Assembly: GCA_002453265.1 (NCBI GenBank)
Contig: DKGK01000109.1
Coordinates: 1-5,845 of the forward strand
Direction: 5' to 3'
Origin: Flavobacteriales bacterium UBA6772
GTDB lineage: Bacteria > Bacteroidota > Bacteroidia > Flavobacteriales > UBA7430
DNA length: 5,845 bases
This document shows, piece after piece, positions 1 to 5,571 of the stretch; positions within the stretch are counted from its first letter, which is position 1; each line of letters starts with the position of its first letter. The position numbers were made by a program, and so were the translations under genes. The notes under the pieces are model-generated. The model searched no databases. It worked only from the letters and a program-made list of their open reading frames with translations, and had not been told where the DNA came from.

Positions 1-3
1 ATA

Positions 4-1479
4 ATGAAAAAGTTATTAGCCCTTTTATTATTTCTGCCTCAATTGCTCAAAGCCGACAACGGTGCAAGTGAGGTTATAAATTCACTTTTCGAGCCTATTG
101 TAGAGGTAATGTCAACCGTAATTTTTTGGGAACCTTTTATGGGAATTCCTATTGTTGTTATTTGGTTAGTGGTAGGAGCTGTTTTCTTTACTATTAGAAT
201 GAATTTTATAAATATTAGAGGGTTTAAACACGCTATAGAATTGGTGAAAGGCGATTACGATAATCCAGATGATCAAGGAGAGGTTTCGCATTTTCAAGCT
301 TTAACTACAGCACTTTCTGCTACCGTAGGTTTAGGGAATATTGCGGGTGTAGCTATTGCTGTTTCTTTAGGAGGTCCTGGAGCTACTTTCTGGATGATTG
401 TTGCCGGATTATTAGGTATGTCCTCAAAGTTTGTAGAATGTACTTTAGGCGTTAAATACCGTAAAATTGATGAAAATGGAGAGGTTTCTGGTGGTCCGAT
501 GTATTATTTAAATACAGCATTCGAAAAAAAGAACCAACCCTTTTTGGGTAAGCTAGTTGCAGGGCTTTTTGCAATACTTTGTATTGGTGGTTCTTTTGGT
601 GGTGGGAATATGTTTCAGGCAAATCAAGCTTTTTCTCAATTAGAAGGTCAGTTTTCTATGTTGCAAGGGAATGGTGTTTACTTCGGATTTATCTTAGCTA
701 TTTTAGTAGGAGCAGTCATTATTGGCGGAATTAAAAGTATTGCCAATATTACCGAGAAAATTGTTCCTTTTATGGCAGTACTTTATGTAGGAGCTTCTAT
801 GTTTATTCTTATAATGAACTACGATCAAATATTTGATGTTTTTGGAATTATTATAGATTCTGCTTTCTCTGCTGATGCTGCTAAAGGTGGTTTTGTAGGA
901 GTTTTAATACAAGGTTTTAAACGTGCTGCATTTTCTAACGAAGCTGGTGTAGGTTCTGCTGCAATTGCCCACTCTGCTGTAAAAACGAATGAACCTGTTT
1001 CGGAAGGTATTGTTGCTTTACTGGAACCCTTTATCGATACCGTTGTAATTTGCACGATGACAGCCTTAGTAATTATTATTACTGGCCATCATGAAATTAC
1101 TGGTATTGAAGGAGCTCAATTAACTTCTTCAGCATTCGAATCAGTAATTTCTTGGTTCCCTATGCTATTGTTAGTTGCCATTTTCTTGTTCGCTTTTTCT
1201 ACAATGATCTCTTGGTCTTATTACGGATTAAAAGCTTGGACTTATTTATTTGGTAAGTCTAAATTTACAGAGTATTCCTATAAATTGATTTTCTTATTGT
1301 TTATTATCGTTGGTTCTTCAGTTAGTTTAGGTGCTGTAATCGACTTTTCTGACATGATGATTCTTTCCATGGCATTTCCTAATATCCTTGGATTGTATTT
1401 GCTTTCGGGTGAAGTTAGAGAGGATTTACGTGATTATATGGCTCGTGTAAAAAGTGGTGCTATTAAAAAGTTTAAATAA
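4..1479 (+). CDS. Sodium:alanine symporter family (AGCS) transporter
   Basis: Inner-membrane secondary transporter of the AGCS family (AlsT/AgcS/DagA type), which takes up alanine and/or glycine with Na+ or H+. The 491-residue product has about ten hydrophobic segments. The family signature is at residues 123-138 (GGPGATFWMIVAGLLG), close to the usual GGxGAxFWMW form but with Ile in place of the second Trp. It is preceded by the conserved segment TALSATVGLGNIAG at about 101-114. Other family-typical stretches are SGGPMYY (162-168), KRAAFSNEAGVGSAAIAHSA (306-325) and EPFIDT (341-346). Residues 1-17 form a basic then hydrophobic stretch ending LLKA, which looks like a signal peptide ahead of the normal N-terminus. 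The ATG lies 3 bases into the window, so its promoter is not visible. A terminator follows directly, so this looks like the last or only gene of its transcript. The family is certain; the exact substrate (Ala, Gly or another small amino acid) is not. Confidence 0.95.
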   Translation: MKKLLALLLFLPQLLKADNGASEVINSLFEPIVEVMSTVIFWEPFMGIPIVVIWLVVGAVFFTIRMNFINIRGFKHAIELVKGDYDNPDDQGEVSHFQALTTALSATVGLGNIAGVAIAVSLGGPGATFWMIVAGLLGMSSKFVECTLGVKYRKIDENGEVSGGPMYYLNTAFEKKNQPFLGKLVAGLFAILCIGGSFGGGNMFQANQAFSQLEGQFSMLQGNGVYFGFILAILVGAVIIGGIKSIANITEKIVPFMAVLYVGASMFILIMNYDQIFDVFGIIIDSAFSADAAKGGFVGVLIQGFKRAAFSNEAGVGSAAIAHSAVKTNEPVSEGIVALLEPFIDTVVICTMTALVIIITGHHEITGIEGAQLTSSAFESVISWFPMLLLVAIFLFAFSTMISWSYYGLKAWTYLFGKSKFTEYSYKLIFLLFIIVGSSVSLGAVIDFSDMMILSMAFPNILGLYLLSGEVREDLRDYMARVKSGAIKKFK

Positions 1480-1499
1480 GTTGTTTTACAATTTACCTT

Positions 1500-1531
1500 A
1501 AAAGCCTTTCCAGATATGGAAAGGCTTTTTT
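1500..1531 (+). terminator. Intrinsic terminator after the AGCS symporter gene
   Basis: A perfect 12-bp stem (1500-1511 with 1518-1529) encloses a 6-base loop. The 3' arm runs into six T residues (1526-1531). The hairpin begins 21 bases after the symporter stop codon and is oriented for + strand transcripts. It separates the transporter from the HHH-apt-acd unit downstream. Confidence 0.9.
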
Positions 1532-1575
1532 GTTTAAAATACTTTGCTTAATTTACACCTATATAATAGTTGTAT

Positions 1576-2229
1576 ATGAAATCGATATTTAAATTCTTGT
1601 ATTTTAATAAAAATGAACGAATCGCATTATTCGTCTTTCTTTGTCTTTTGGTGTCCGGAAACCTTGCGTATCATTTTTTGTCTTCATCATTTACGCCTAT
1701 GAATTACGAATTTGTAGAATCCTCAACTAATTGGATTGATACAATTTCAGAAAAACAGCCTACTAAATCTTACAAAACTTATCCCACTAAGAAAAGGAGT
1801 AAACCTATATCAAATAAAATTGTTACGCCTGTTCTTATAAATATGAATCAGGCAGATTCTGTAGAATTTAGTAAATTAAAAGGCATAGGTAAAGTATTCT
1901 CATCACGTATAGTGAGATATAGAAATTGGTTAGGTGGCTTTTATACAGAAACACAATTATTAGAGGTTTACGGTATCGATTCTCTATTATTTAAACAAAT
2001 AAGACCTTATCTATCGATTTCTATAAAGGATGTTATAAAGATAAATATTAACACTTGCAGTCAAAAGAACTTATCCTCTCATCCATATATATCCTATAAA
2101 ATAGCAAAGTCGATTCTTAAATATAGAGAACATCACGGTTTTTATAAAAGTATAAACGATCTGAAGCGTATTCCCTTGATTGACGAAGAATTATTCCGTA
2201 AAATTGCATTCTATTTAGAGTTAGAATGA
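1576..2229 (+). CDS. Membrane-anchored protein with two ComEA-like helix-hairpin-helix units
   Basis: A 217-residue protein with a short basic N-terminus and one transmembrane segment (about 16-35). A polar, lysine-rich linker follows (about 45-85), then two tandem HHH units at about 88-146 and 156-216. Unit 1 opens INMNQADSVEF and keeps the hairpin Gly-Ile-Gly (103-105). Unit 2 opens ININTCSQKNL and keeps KSILKYREHHGFYKSINDL, but it has HPYIS where the hairpin glycines should be. HHH units usually bind the DNA backbone without sequence specificity. ComEA does this on the outside of the membrane during DNA uptake, but no other competence gene is visible here, so the role is unknown. I chose ATG 1576 over TTG 1570, six bases upstream. 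No SD and no clear promoter is seen between the preceding terminator and this start. The stop codon overlaps the apt start (ATGA), so the two genes are probably translationally coupled. Confidence 0.85.
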   Translation: MKSIFKFLYFNKNERIALFVFLCLLVSGNLAYHFLSSSFTPMNYEFVESSTNWIDTISEKQPTKSYKTYPTKKRSKPISNKIVTPVLINMNQADSVEFSKLKGIGKVFSSRIVRYRNWLGGFYTETQLLEVYGIDSLLFKQIRPYLSISIKDVIKININTCSQKNLSSHPYISYKIAKSILKYREHHGFYKSINDLKRIPLIDEELFRKIAFYLELE

Positions 2230-2753
2230 TGGAAGCTGAATTAAAGCGTGTAATCCGAGATTTCCCCGATTATCCTAAACCAGGAATTGTATTCAAAGAT
2301 ATTAGTCCTATACTAATGGATATGCAATTATATGGTGAGGTAATTGCTGCTTTCGCAAAACGTATTCAACCTTTAAATATAGATGTTATTGTAGGAGTGG
2401 AGAGTAGAGGCTTTTGGTTTGGTCCTGCTATTGCCCAGCTATTAAACATTCCTTTTGTGCCCATTCGTAAAAAAGGAAAACTCCCAGGCGATACCTTTTC
2501 TAAGTCCTACGACTTAGAGTATGGATCTGCTACCATAGAAGTCCAAAAAAACTGTCTGAAGAAAAACGCAAGAGTTTTAATTCACGACGATTTATTGGCT
2601 TCTGGAGGTACGGCTAAAGCAACTGCCGATTTGGTTTATTTAGCTGGAGCTAAACCTGTAGGTTTTGCCTTTTTAGTAAATCTAACTTTTTTAAATGCGG
2701 AGGCAGAATTAGACTCAATTTCAAATAATATTATATCACTTGTAAATTACTAG
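2226..2753 (+). CDS. apt: Adenine phosphoribosyltransferase
   Basis: Cytoplasmic purine-salvage enzyme that converts adenine and PRPP to AMP and pyrophosphate. The 175-residue product has the normal family length. The N-terminus is typical (IRDFPDYPKPGIVFKDISPIL, about 10-30). VGVESRGFWFGPAIA is at 56-70 and the RKKGKLPGDT loop at 81-90. The PRPP-binding motif VLIHDDLLASGGTA is at 117-130, with the acidic pair Asp121-Asp122 that in this family contacts the PRPP ribose. The start overlaps the stop of the HHH gene (ATGA, 2226-2229), and the acyl-CoA dehydrogenase starts 2 bases after its stop, so it is the middle gene of a tight unit. A second ATG directly follows at 2229 and would give 174 residues; the sequence does not decide between them. 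No SD is present, as expected in Bacteroidota. Confidence 0.96.
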   Translation: MMEAELKRVIRDFPDYPKPGIVFKDISPILMDMQLYGEVIAAFAKRIQPLNIDVIVGVESRGFWFGPAIAQLLNIPFVPIRKKGKLPGDTFSKSYDLEYGSATIEVQKNCLKKNARVLIHDDLLASGGTAKATADLVYLAGAKPVGFAFLVNLTFLNAEAELDSISNNIISLVNY

Positions 2754-2755
2754 TT

Positions 2756-3898
2756 ATGGATTTTTCGTATTCTGAAACACAAAAAATGATTGCCGAAACT
2801 ATTAAAGATTTCGGTGCACAGCATATAAAGCCTTATATGATGGATTGGGACAATTCTCAAGAATTTCCAGTTCATGTATTTAAAGCTTTAGGCGAACTCG
2901 GTTTAATGGGTGTTTTAGTTCCTGAGGAATTTGGTGGTTCTGGCTTAACTTATGATGAATATGTTACTGTAATAGATGAGATTTCTCAAATTGATTCTTC
3001 TATAGGTTTGTCTGTTGCAGCTCATAATTCGTTGTGTACAGGACATATTTTACAATTTGGATCGCAAGTGCAAAAAACAAAGTGGTTGCCTAAATTGGCT
3101 ACAGCAGAACATATTGGTGCTTGGGGATTAACCGAACACAATACAGGTTCGGATGCTGGTGGAATGAATACCACCGCCGTAAAACAAGGCAACGAATGGG
3201 TTTTAAATGGATCTAAGAATTTTATTACACATGCAAAATCAGGAGATATTGCAGTAGTAATTGTTCGTACTGGCGAAAAAGGAGATTCACATGGAATGTC
3301 TGCTTTTGTAGTTGAAAAAGGAACTACAGGGTTTTCCTCAGGTAAAAAAGAAGATAAATTAGGAATGCGTGCTTCGGAAACTGCTGAGTTGGTTTTTGAC
3401 AATTGTCGAATTCCAGAAAGTAATTTATTAGGGAAAGTAGGTGATGGTTTTATTCAAGCAATGAAAGTGCTTGATGGCGGTAGAATATCTATTGCAGCCT
3501 TGTCGCTTGGAATTTCTAAAGGAGCTTATAAAGCAGCCTTACAATACTCAAAAGAAAGAGTTCAGTTTGGTAAAGCAATCTGCGAACATCAAGCAATCGC
3601 ATTTAAGTTAGCCGATATGGTTACCGAAATTGATGCATCTGAGCTGTTAATCTACAGTGCTGCTGATAAGAAGAACAAAGGTCAGAAAATGACTAAAGAA
3701 GGTGCAATGGCTAAATACTACGCTTCTGAAGTTTGTGTGCGTGTAGCAAATGAGGCTGTTCAAATATTTGGTGGTTACGGTTATACAAAAGATTTCCCTG
3801 TAGAGAAGTTTTACAGAGACGCAAAGCTATGCACAATAGGAGAAGGGACCTCTGAAATACAGCAAATTGTTATTTCTAAATTGATTCTAAACGAGTAA
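2756..3898 (+). CDS. Acyl-CoA dehydrogenase (FAD-dependent)
   Basis: Soluble flavoenzyme of the acyl-CoA dehydrogenase family that introduces the alpha-beta double bond into an acyl-CoA and passes electrons to ETF. The 380 residues match the usual length. The N-terminal helical domain is about 1-118. The first signature region is GLTEHNTGSDAGG (124-136), with Thr130 where Ala, Gly, Ser or Asn is usual. The beta domain holds WVLNGSKNFITHA (148-160). The C-terminal domain has RVQFGKAI (268-275) and a full second signature from Gln336 to Asp355. Glu363 in IGEGTSEIQ sits at the catalytic-base position of the short- and medium-chain enzymes. It looks most like short-chain/butyryl-CoA dehydrogenases, but branched-chain acyl-CoA substrates cannot be excluded. 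The gene starts 2 bases after apt and probably shares its transcript. No terminator is obvious after the stop, so some transcription could run on into rpsU. Confidence 0.95.
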   Translation: MDFSYSETQKMIAETIKDFGAQHIKPYMMDWDNSQEFPVHVFKALGELGLMGVLVPEEFGGSGLTYDEYVTVIDEISQIDSSIGLSVAAHNSLCTGHILQFGSQVQKTKWLPKLATAEHIGAWGLTEHNTGSDAGGMNTTAVKQGNEWVLNGSKNFITHAKSGDIAVVIVRTGEKGDSHGMSAFVVEKGTTGFSSGKKEDKLGMRASETAELVFDNCRIPESNLLGKVGDGFIQAMKVLDGGRISIAALSLGISKGAYKAALQYSKERVQFGKAICEHQAIAFKLADMVTEIDASELLIYSAADKKNKGQKMTKEGAMAKYYASEVCVRVANEAVQIFGGYGYTKDFPVEKFYRDAKLCTIGEGTSEIQQIVISKLILNE

Positions 3899-3927
3899 GA
3901 TTAACTTTTTGAGCTAATATATTGATC

Positions 3928-3951
3928 ATTTGTTTGAATTTTAAAACAAAT
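3928..3951. repeat. AT-rich inverted repeat overlapping the rpsU promoter -33 region
   Basis: Two perfect 8-base arms, ATTTGTTT (3928-3935) and AAACAAAT (3944-3951), flank an 8-base spacer. The left arm overlaps the -33 TTTG and the right arm ends 3 bases before the -7 element. The position would suit an operator, but the sequence is pure AT except for one G or C per arm, and such palindromes arise by chance in AT-rich DNA. It lacks a following T-run, so it is not a good terminator for the preceding gene. Confidence 0.3.
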
Positions 3952-3962
3952 TTGTATATTTG
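3933..3962 (+). promoter_or_regulatory. Bacteroidota-type promoter of rpsU
   Basis: TTTG at 3933-3936 (-33 element) is followed after 18 bases by TATATTTG at 3955-3962, a perfect match to the -7 consensus TAnnTTTG of the Bacteroidota housekeeping sigma factor. The predicted transcription start is near 3967-3970, giving an A-rich leader of about 40 bases before the rpsU ATG at 4011. A second TTTG at 3929-3932 would give a 22-base spacer and is the alternative -33 element. Confidence 0.75.
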
Positions 3963-4010
3963 CCATCCGAAAGAAGATAAGAAAAAACAACAGCATAAAT
4001 AAGTATACAC

Positions 4011-4205
4011 ATGATTATTATTCCTGTAAAAGAAGGTGAAGCTATTGAAAGAGCTTTAAAGCGTTTCAAAAGAAAATTCGACAAAACGGGCGGAATGCGT
4101 CAGTTACGTGCTCGTAAAGAATTCCTTAAACCTTCTGTTAAAAGAAGAAAGAAGATGATTAAAGCTGCTTATATTCAGCAGTTAAGACAAGCTGAAGAAG
4201 CTTAG
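4011..4205 (+). CDS. rpsU: 30S ribosomal protein bS21
   Basis: Small-subunit protein bS21, which sits on the 30S platform near the 3' end of 16S rRNA. In the Flavobacterium johnsoniae ribosome bS21, with bS18 and bS6, sequesters the anti-SD. The 64-residue product is strongly basic and has the usual flavobacterial form: MIIIPVKEGE at the start, then ERALKRFKRKFDKTGG (13-28), the RQLRARKEFLKPSVKRR stretch (30-46) and AAYIQQLR near the end. The start is fixed by homology to the conserved I-I-P-V/I-K-x-G-E N-terminus. Family members in Flavobacteriales usually have an exceptionally strong SD used for autoregulation. None is visible in the 20 bases before this ATG. The gene has its own promoter upstream and a strong terminator downstream, so it is probably largely a single-gene transcript. 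Confidence 0.97.
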   Translation: MIIIPVKEGEAIERALKRFKRKFDKTGGMRQLRARKEFLKPSVKRRKKMIKAAYIQQLRQAEEA

Positions 4206-4225
4206 TCTATACTTTTATAATAGTT

Positions 4226-4265
4226 AAAACGCTTTTGTGTATTTTTACACAAAAGCGTTTTTTTT
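4226..4265 (+). terminator. Intrinsic terminator after rpsU, abutting the xer start codon
   Basis: A perfect 16-bp stem (4226-4241 with 4246-4261) has a four-T loop and eight T residues (4258-4265). It lies 20 bases after the rpsU stop. Its last T is the base immediately before the ATG of the recombinase gene at 4266, so in any read-through RNA the hairpin fills the whole ribosome-binding region of that gene. Confidence 0.92.
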
Positions 4266-5150
4266 ATGCAAAATATTCAGATATTTTTAAATTACTTAGA
4301 ATTCGAGAAACGCTATTCTAGTCATACTATAATCGCGTATAAAACCGATTTAATTCAGTTTAACGATTATATAATAAGCCAATACGAGAGTAAATTATTT
4401 CATGTAACAACGGTAATGATAAGATCTTGGATGATGTCGTTAATTGAATCTTCTTGCTCCAAGCGATCGCTTAATCGAAAGTTAAGCTCACTCAGGCAAT
4501 TTTATAAATACGCATTAAAAAATGATTTAACAGCGATTAATCCAATGTTGAAAATTGTATCTATAAAGGCTGATAAGTCCATCCCATCTTTTATAACAAA
4601 GGATGAAATGGTCTATTTGTTAGATCATAGAGAATTTTCTAAAGATTTCGAAGGTGCCAGAGATAAAGCAATTTTAGAGATGTTTTACTCTACAGGAATA
4701 CGTCTTTCGGAATTGATAAGTCTGAAAATAAAGGATGTAGATTTTGAATCAAAGCAATTGAAGGTTATGGGTAAACGTTCAAAAGAACGTATTATTCCAC
4801 TTTTGGATACGCATCTAAATGAATTGAAATTTTACATGCATACCCGAAGAAATGAGATGCTTAGTGATCGGGTAAATTTGTTTTTAACTAAATCTGGGAA
4901 TATTTTATATCCAAAGCTTGTATATAGCATAGTGAATACCTATCTTAGTGAAGTAACTGGAGTGAAGCAAAAGAGTCCGCATATCCTTAGGCATGCTTTA
5001 GCAACACATATGTTAAACGATGGTGCAGATTTGAATGCTATTAAAGAAATACTTGGGCATTCGAGTTTAACTTCTACGCAGATTTACACGCGTACTTCTG
5101 CAGAAAGATTAAAAGATATATATAAACAAGCCCATCCAAGGGGCAATTAA
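4266..5150 (+). CDS. xerC: XerC/XerD-type tyrosine recombinase
   Basis: Site-specific tyrosine recombinase of the Xer type, which resolves chromosome dimers at dif during division. The 294 residues match XerC/XerD length. The N-terminal core-binding (SAM-like) domain spans about 1-88, with LEFEKRYSSHTIIAYKTDL at 11-29 and SLNRKLSSLRQFYKYA at 68-83. The catalytic domain follows from about 105. The catalytic set is complete: Arg146 (TGIRLSEL), Lys170 (MGKRSKER), His239 and Arg242 (PHILRH), His265 (LGHSS) and the nucleophile Tyr274. LRHALATHML has Ala-Leu where Ser/Thr-Phe is common. The gene between rpsU and hpf in flavobacteria is usually called XerC, but C and D cannot be separated with certainty here. 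No in-frame start exists just upstream, and the conserved N-terminus requires ATG 4266. That ATG sits directly after the rpsU terminator T-run, and no good promoter is seen. hpf starts 14 bases after the stop. Confidence 0.92.
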   Translation: MQNIQIFLNYLEFEKRYSSHTIIAYKTDLIQFNDYIISQYESKLFHVTTVMIRSWMMSLIESSCSKRSLNRKLSSLRQFYKYALKNDLTAINPMLKIVSIKADKSIPSFITKDEMVYLLDHREFSKDFEGARDKAILEMFYSTGIRLSELISLKIKDVDFESKQLKVMGKRSKERIIPLLDTHLNELKFYMHTRRNEMLSDRVNLFLTKSGNILYPKLVYSIVNTYLSEVTGVKQKSPHILRHALATHMLNDGADLNAIKEILGHSSLTSTQIYTRTSAERLKDIYKQAHPRGN

Positions 5151-5153
5151 AAT

Positions 5154-5158
5154 GGAGG
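5154..5158 (+). promoter_or_regulatory. Strong Shine-Dalgarno site of hpf
   Basis: GGAGG lies six bases before ATG 5165, the ideal distance, and directly abuts ATG 5159, where it could not act. It therefore supports 5165 as the hpf start. No other gene in the window has such a site, which fits the general lack of SD use in Bacteroidota and makes this one stand out. Confidence 0.75.
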
Positions 5159-5164
5159 ATGAGT

Positions 5165-5467
5165 ATGAAAGTAGAGTTTCATTCGGTTAATTTTACCGCA
5201 GACGTTAAGTTATTAGAATTTATCCAAAAGAAAATGGATAAGCTAGACACATATTACGATAATGTAGTTAATGCTGACGTATATTTAAAGGCAGAAGCAT
5301 CGCCAGGGACAGAAAATAAGTATATTGAATTAAAAATAAGTGTTCCTGGAAAAGAATTAGTGGTTAAAAAGCATGCAAAATCTTTTGAAGAAGCTGCTGA
5401 TAACGCTACAGAAGCACTAAGAAGGTCTCTTGTGCGCTACAAAGAAAAGCAGAATACAGTAGCTTAG
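5165..5467 (+). CDS. hpf: Short-form hibernation promoting factor (HPF/RaiA family)
   Basis: Binds the 30S decoding centre of idle ribosomes, blocking mRNA and tRNA binding, and acts in ribosome hibernation or protection. From ATG 5165 the product is 100 residues, the length of short HPF/YfiA proteins, and there is no C-terminal dimerisation domain as found in long HPF. The beta-alpha-beta-beta-beta-alpha order is readable: MKVEFHSVNF (1-10), helix about 12-30, strands about 33-42, 51-60 and 62-69, then a helix about 73-96 ending in the conserved ALRRSLVRYKEK. ATG 5159 would add Met-Ser, but GGAGG spacing and the family N-terminus favour 5165. An out-of-frame ATG at 5152 opens a 12-codon ORF across the start. 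The gene follows xer by 14 bases and probably shares its transcript; a terminator hairpin lies 50 bases after the stop. Confidence 0.93.
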   Translation: MKVEFHSVNFTADVKLLEFIQKKMDKLDTYYDNVVNADVYLKAEASPGTENKYIELKISVPGKELVVKKHAKSFEEAADNATEALRRSLVRYKEKQNTVA

Positions 5468-5487
5468 AAAAAAAAGTGAATCATTGC

Positions 5488-5517
5488 TTGTAGTACAGTT
5501 TAAGTTTTCTAAATTTG
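5488..5517 (+). promoter_or_regulatory. Bacteroidota-type promoter of the tRNA cluster
   Basis: TTG at 5488-5490, then 19 bases, then TAAATTTG at 5510-5517, a perfect TAnnTTTG -7 element. Another TTG at 5484-5486 gives a 23-base spacer. The predicted start is near 5521-5525, about 50 bases before tRNA-Thr. It probably drives the Thr-Tyr-Gly tRNAs and whatever follows outside the window, commonly tuf. The -7 element ends on the first base of the overlapping terminator hairpin. Confidence 0.75.
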
Positions 5518-5545
5518 CAGTCTCTTTTACGGAGGCTGCTTTTTT
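5517..5545 (+). terminator. Terminator of the xer-hpf transcript, overlapping the tRNA promoter
   Basis: GCAGTCTC (5517-5524) pairs with GAGGCTGC (5532-5539) through 8 bp including one G-U pair. The loop is 7 bases, and six T residues follow (5540-5545). In RNA reading through from hpf this makes a normal intrinsic terminator. RNA started at the overlapping promoter would begin inside or after the left arm and so could not form it. Confidence 0.7.
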
Positions 5546-5571
5546 ATGCAGTTAAAATTAAGAGAGAAATT

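Noticed and set aside
825..1055. 76-codon open frame on the minus strand inside the transporter gene
   Set aside because: It lies fully within a well-supported gene, has no recognisable domain and no start signal; it is a shadow frame.
1570..1575. TTG start for the HHH protein, six bases upstream of the ATG
   Set aside because: It adds only Met-Tyr, no SD supports it, and the ATG at 1576 gives a normal membrane-protein N-terminus.
1536..1575. Possible promoter for the HHH-apt-acd unit (TACTTTG at 1540-1546; TATAAT at 1562-1567)
   Set aside because: The first is one base short of TAnnTTTG and lacks a well-spaced -33 element. The second follows the E. coli consensus, has no -35 at proper distance and lies almost on the start codon.
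3022..3402. 126-codon open frame on the minus strand inside the acyl-CoA dehydrogenase gene
   Set aside because: It is fully antisense to a strongly conserved gene, with Pro/Cys/Ser-rich composition typical of a reverse frame and no motif.
4266..5150. Xer-type recombinase as part of an integrative element or phage
   Set aside because: The position between rpsU and hpf, normal XerC/D length and no att-like direct repeats or mobile genes point to the housekeeping enzyme.
5152..5190. 12-codon ORF starting at ATG 5152 and overlapping the hpf start, possible leader peptide
   Set aside because: It has no ribosome site of its own (its start codon overlaps the SD), and short overlapping frames are expected by chance.
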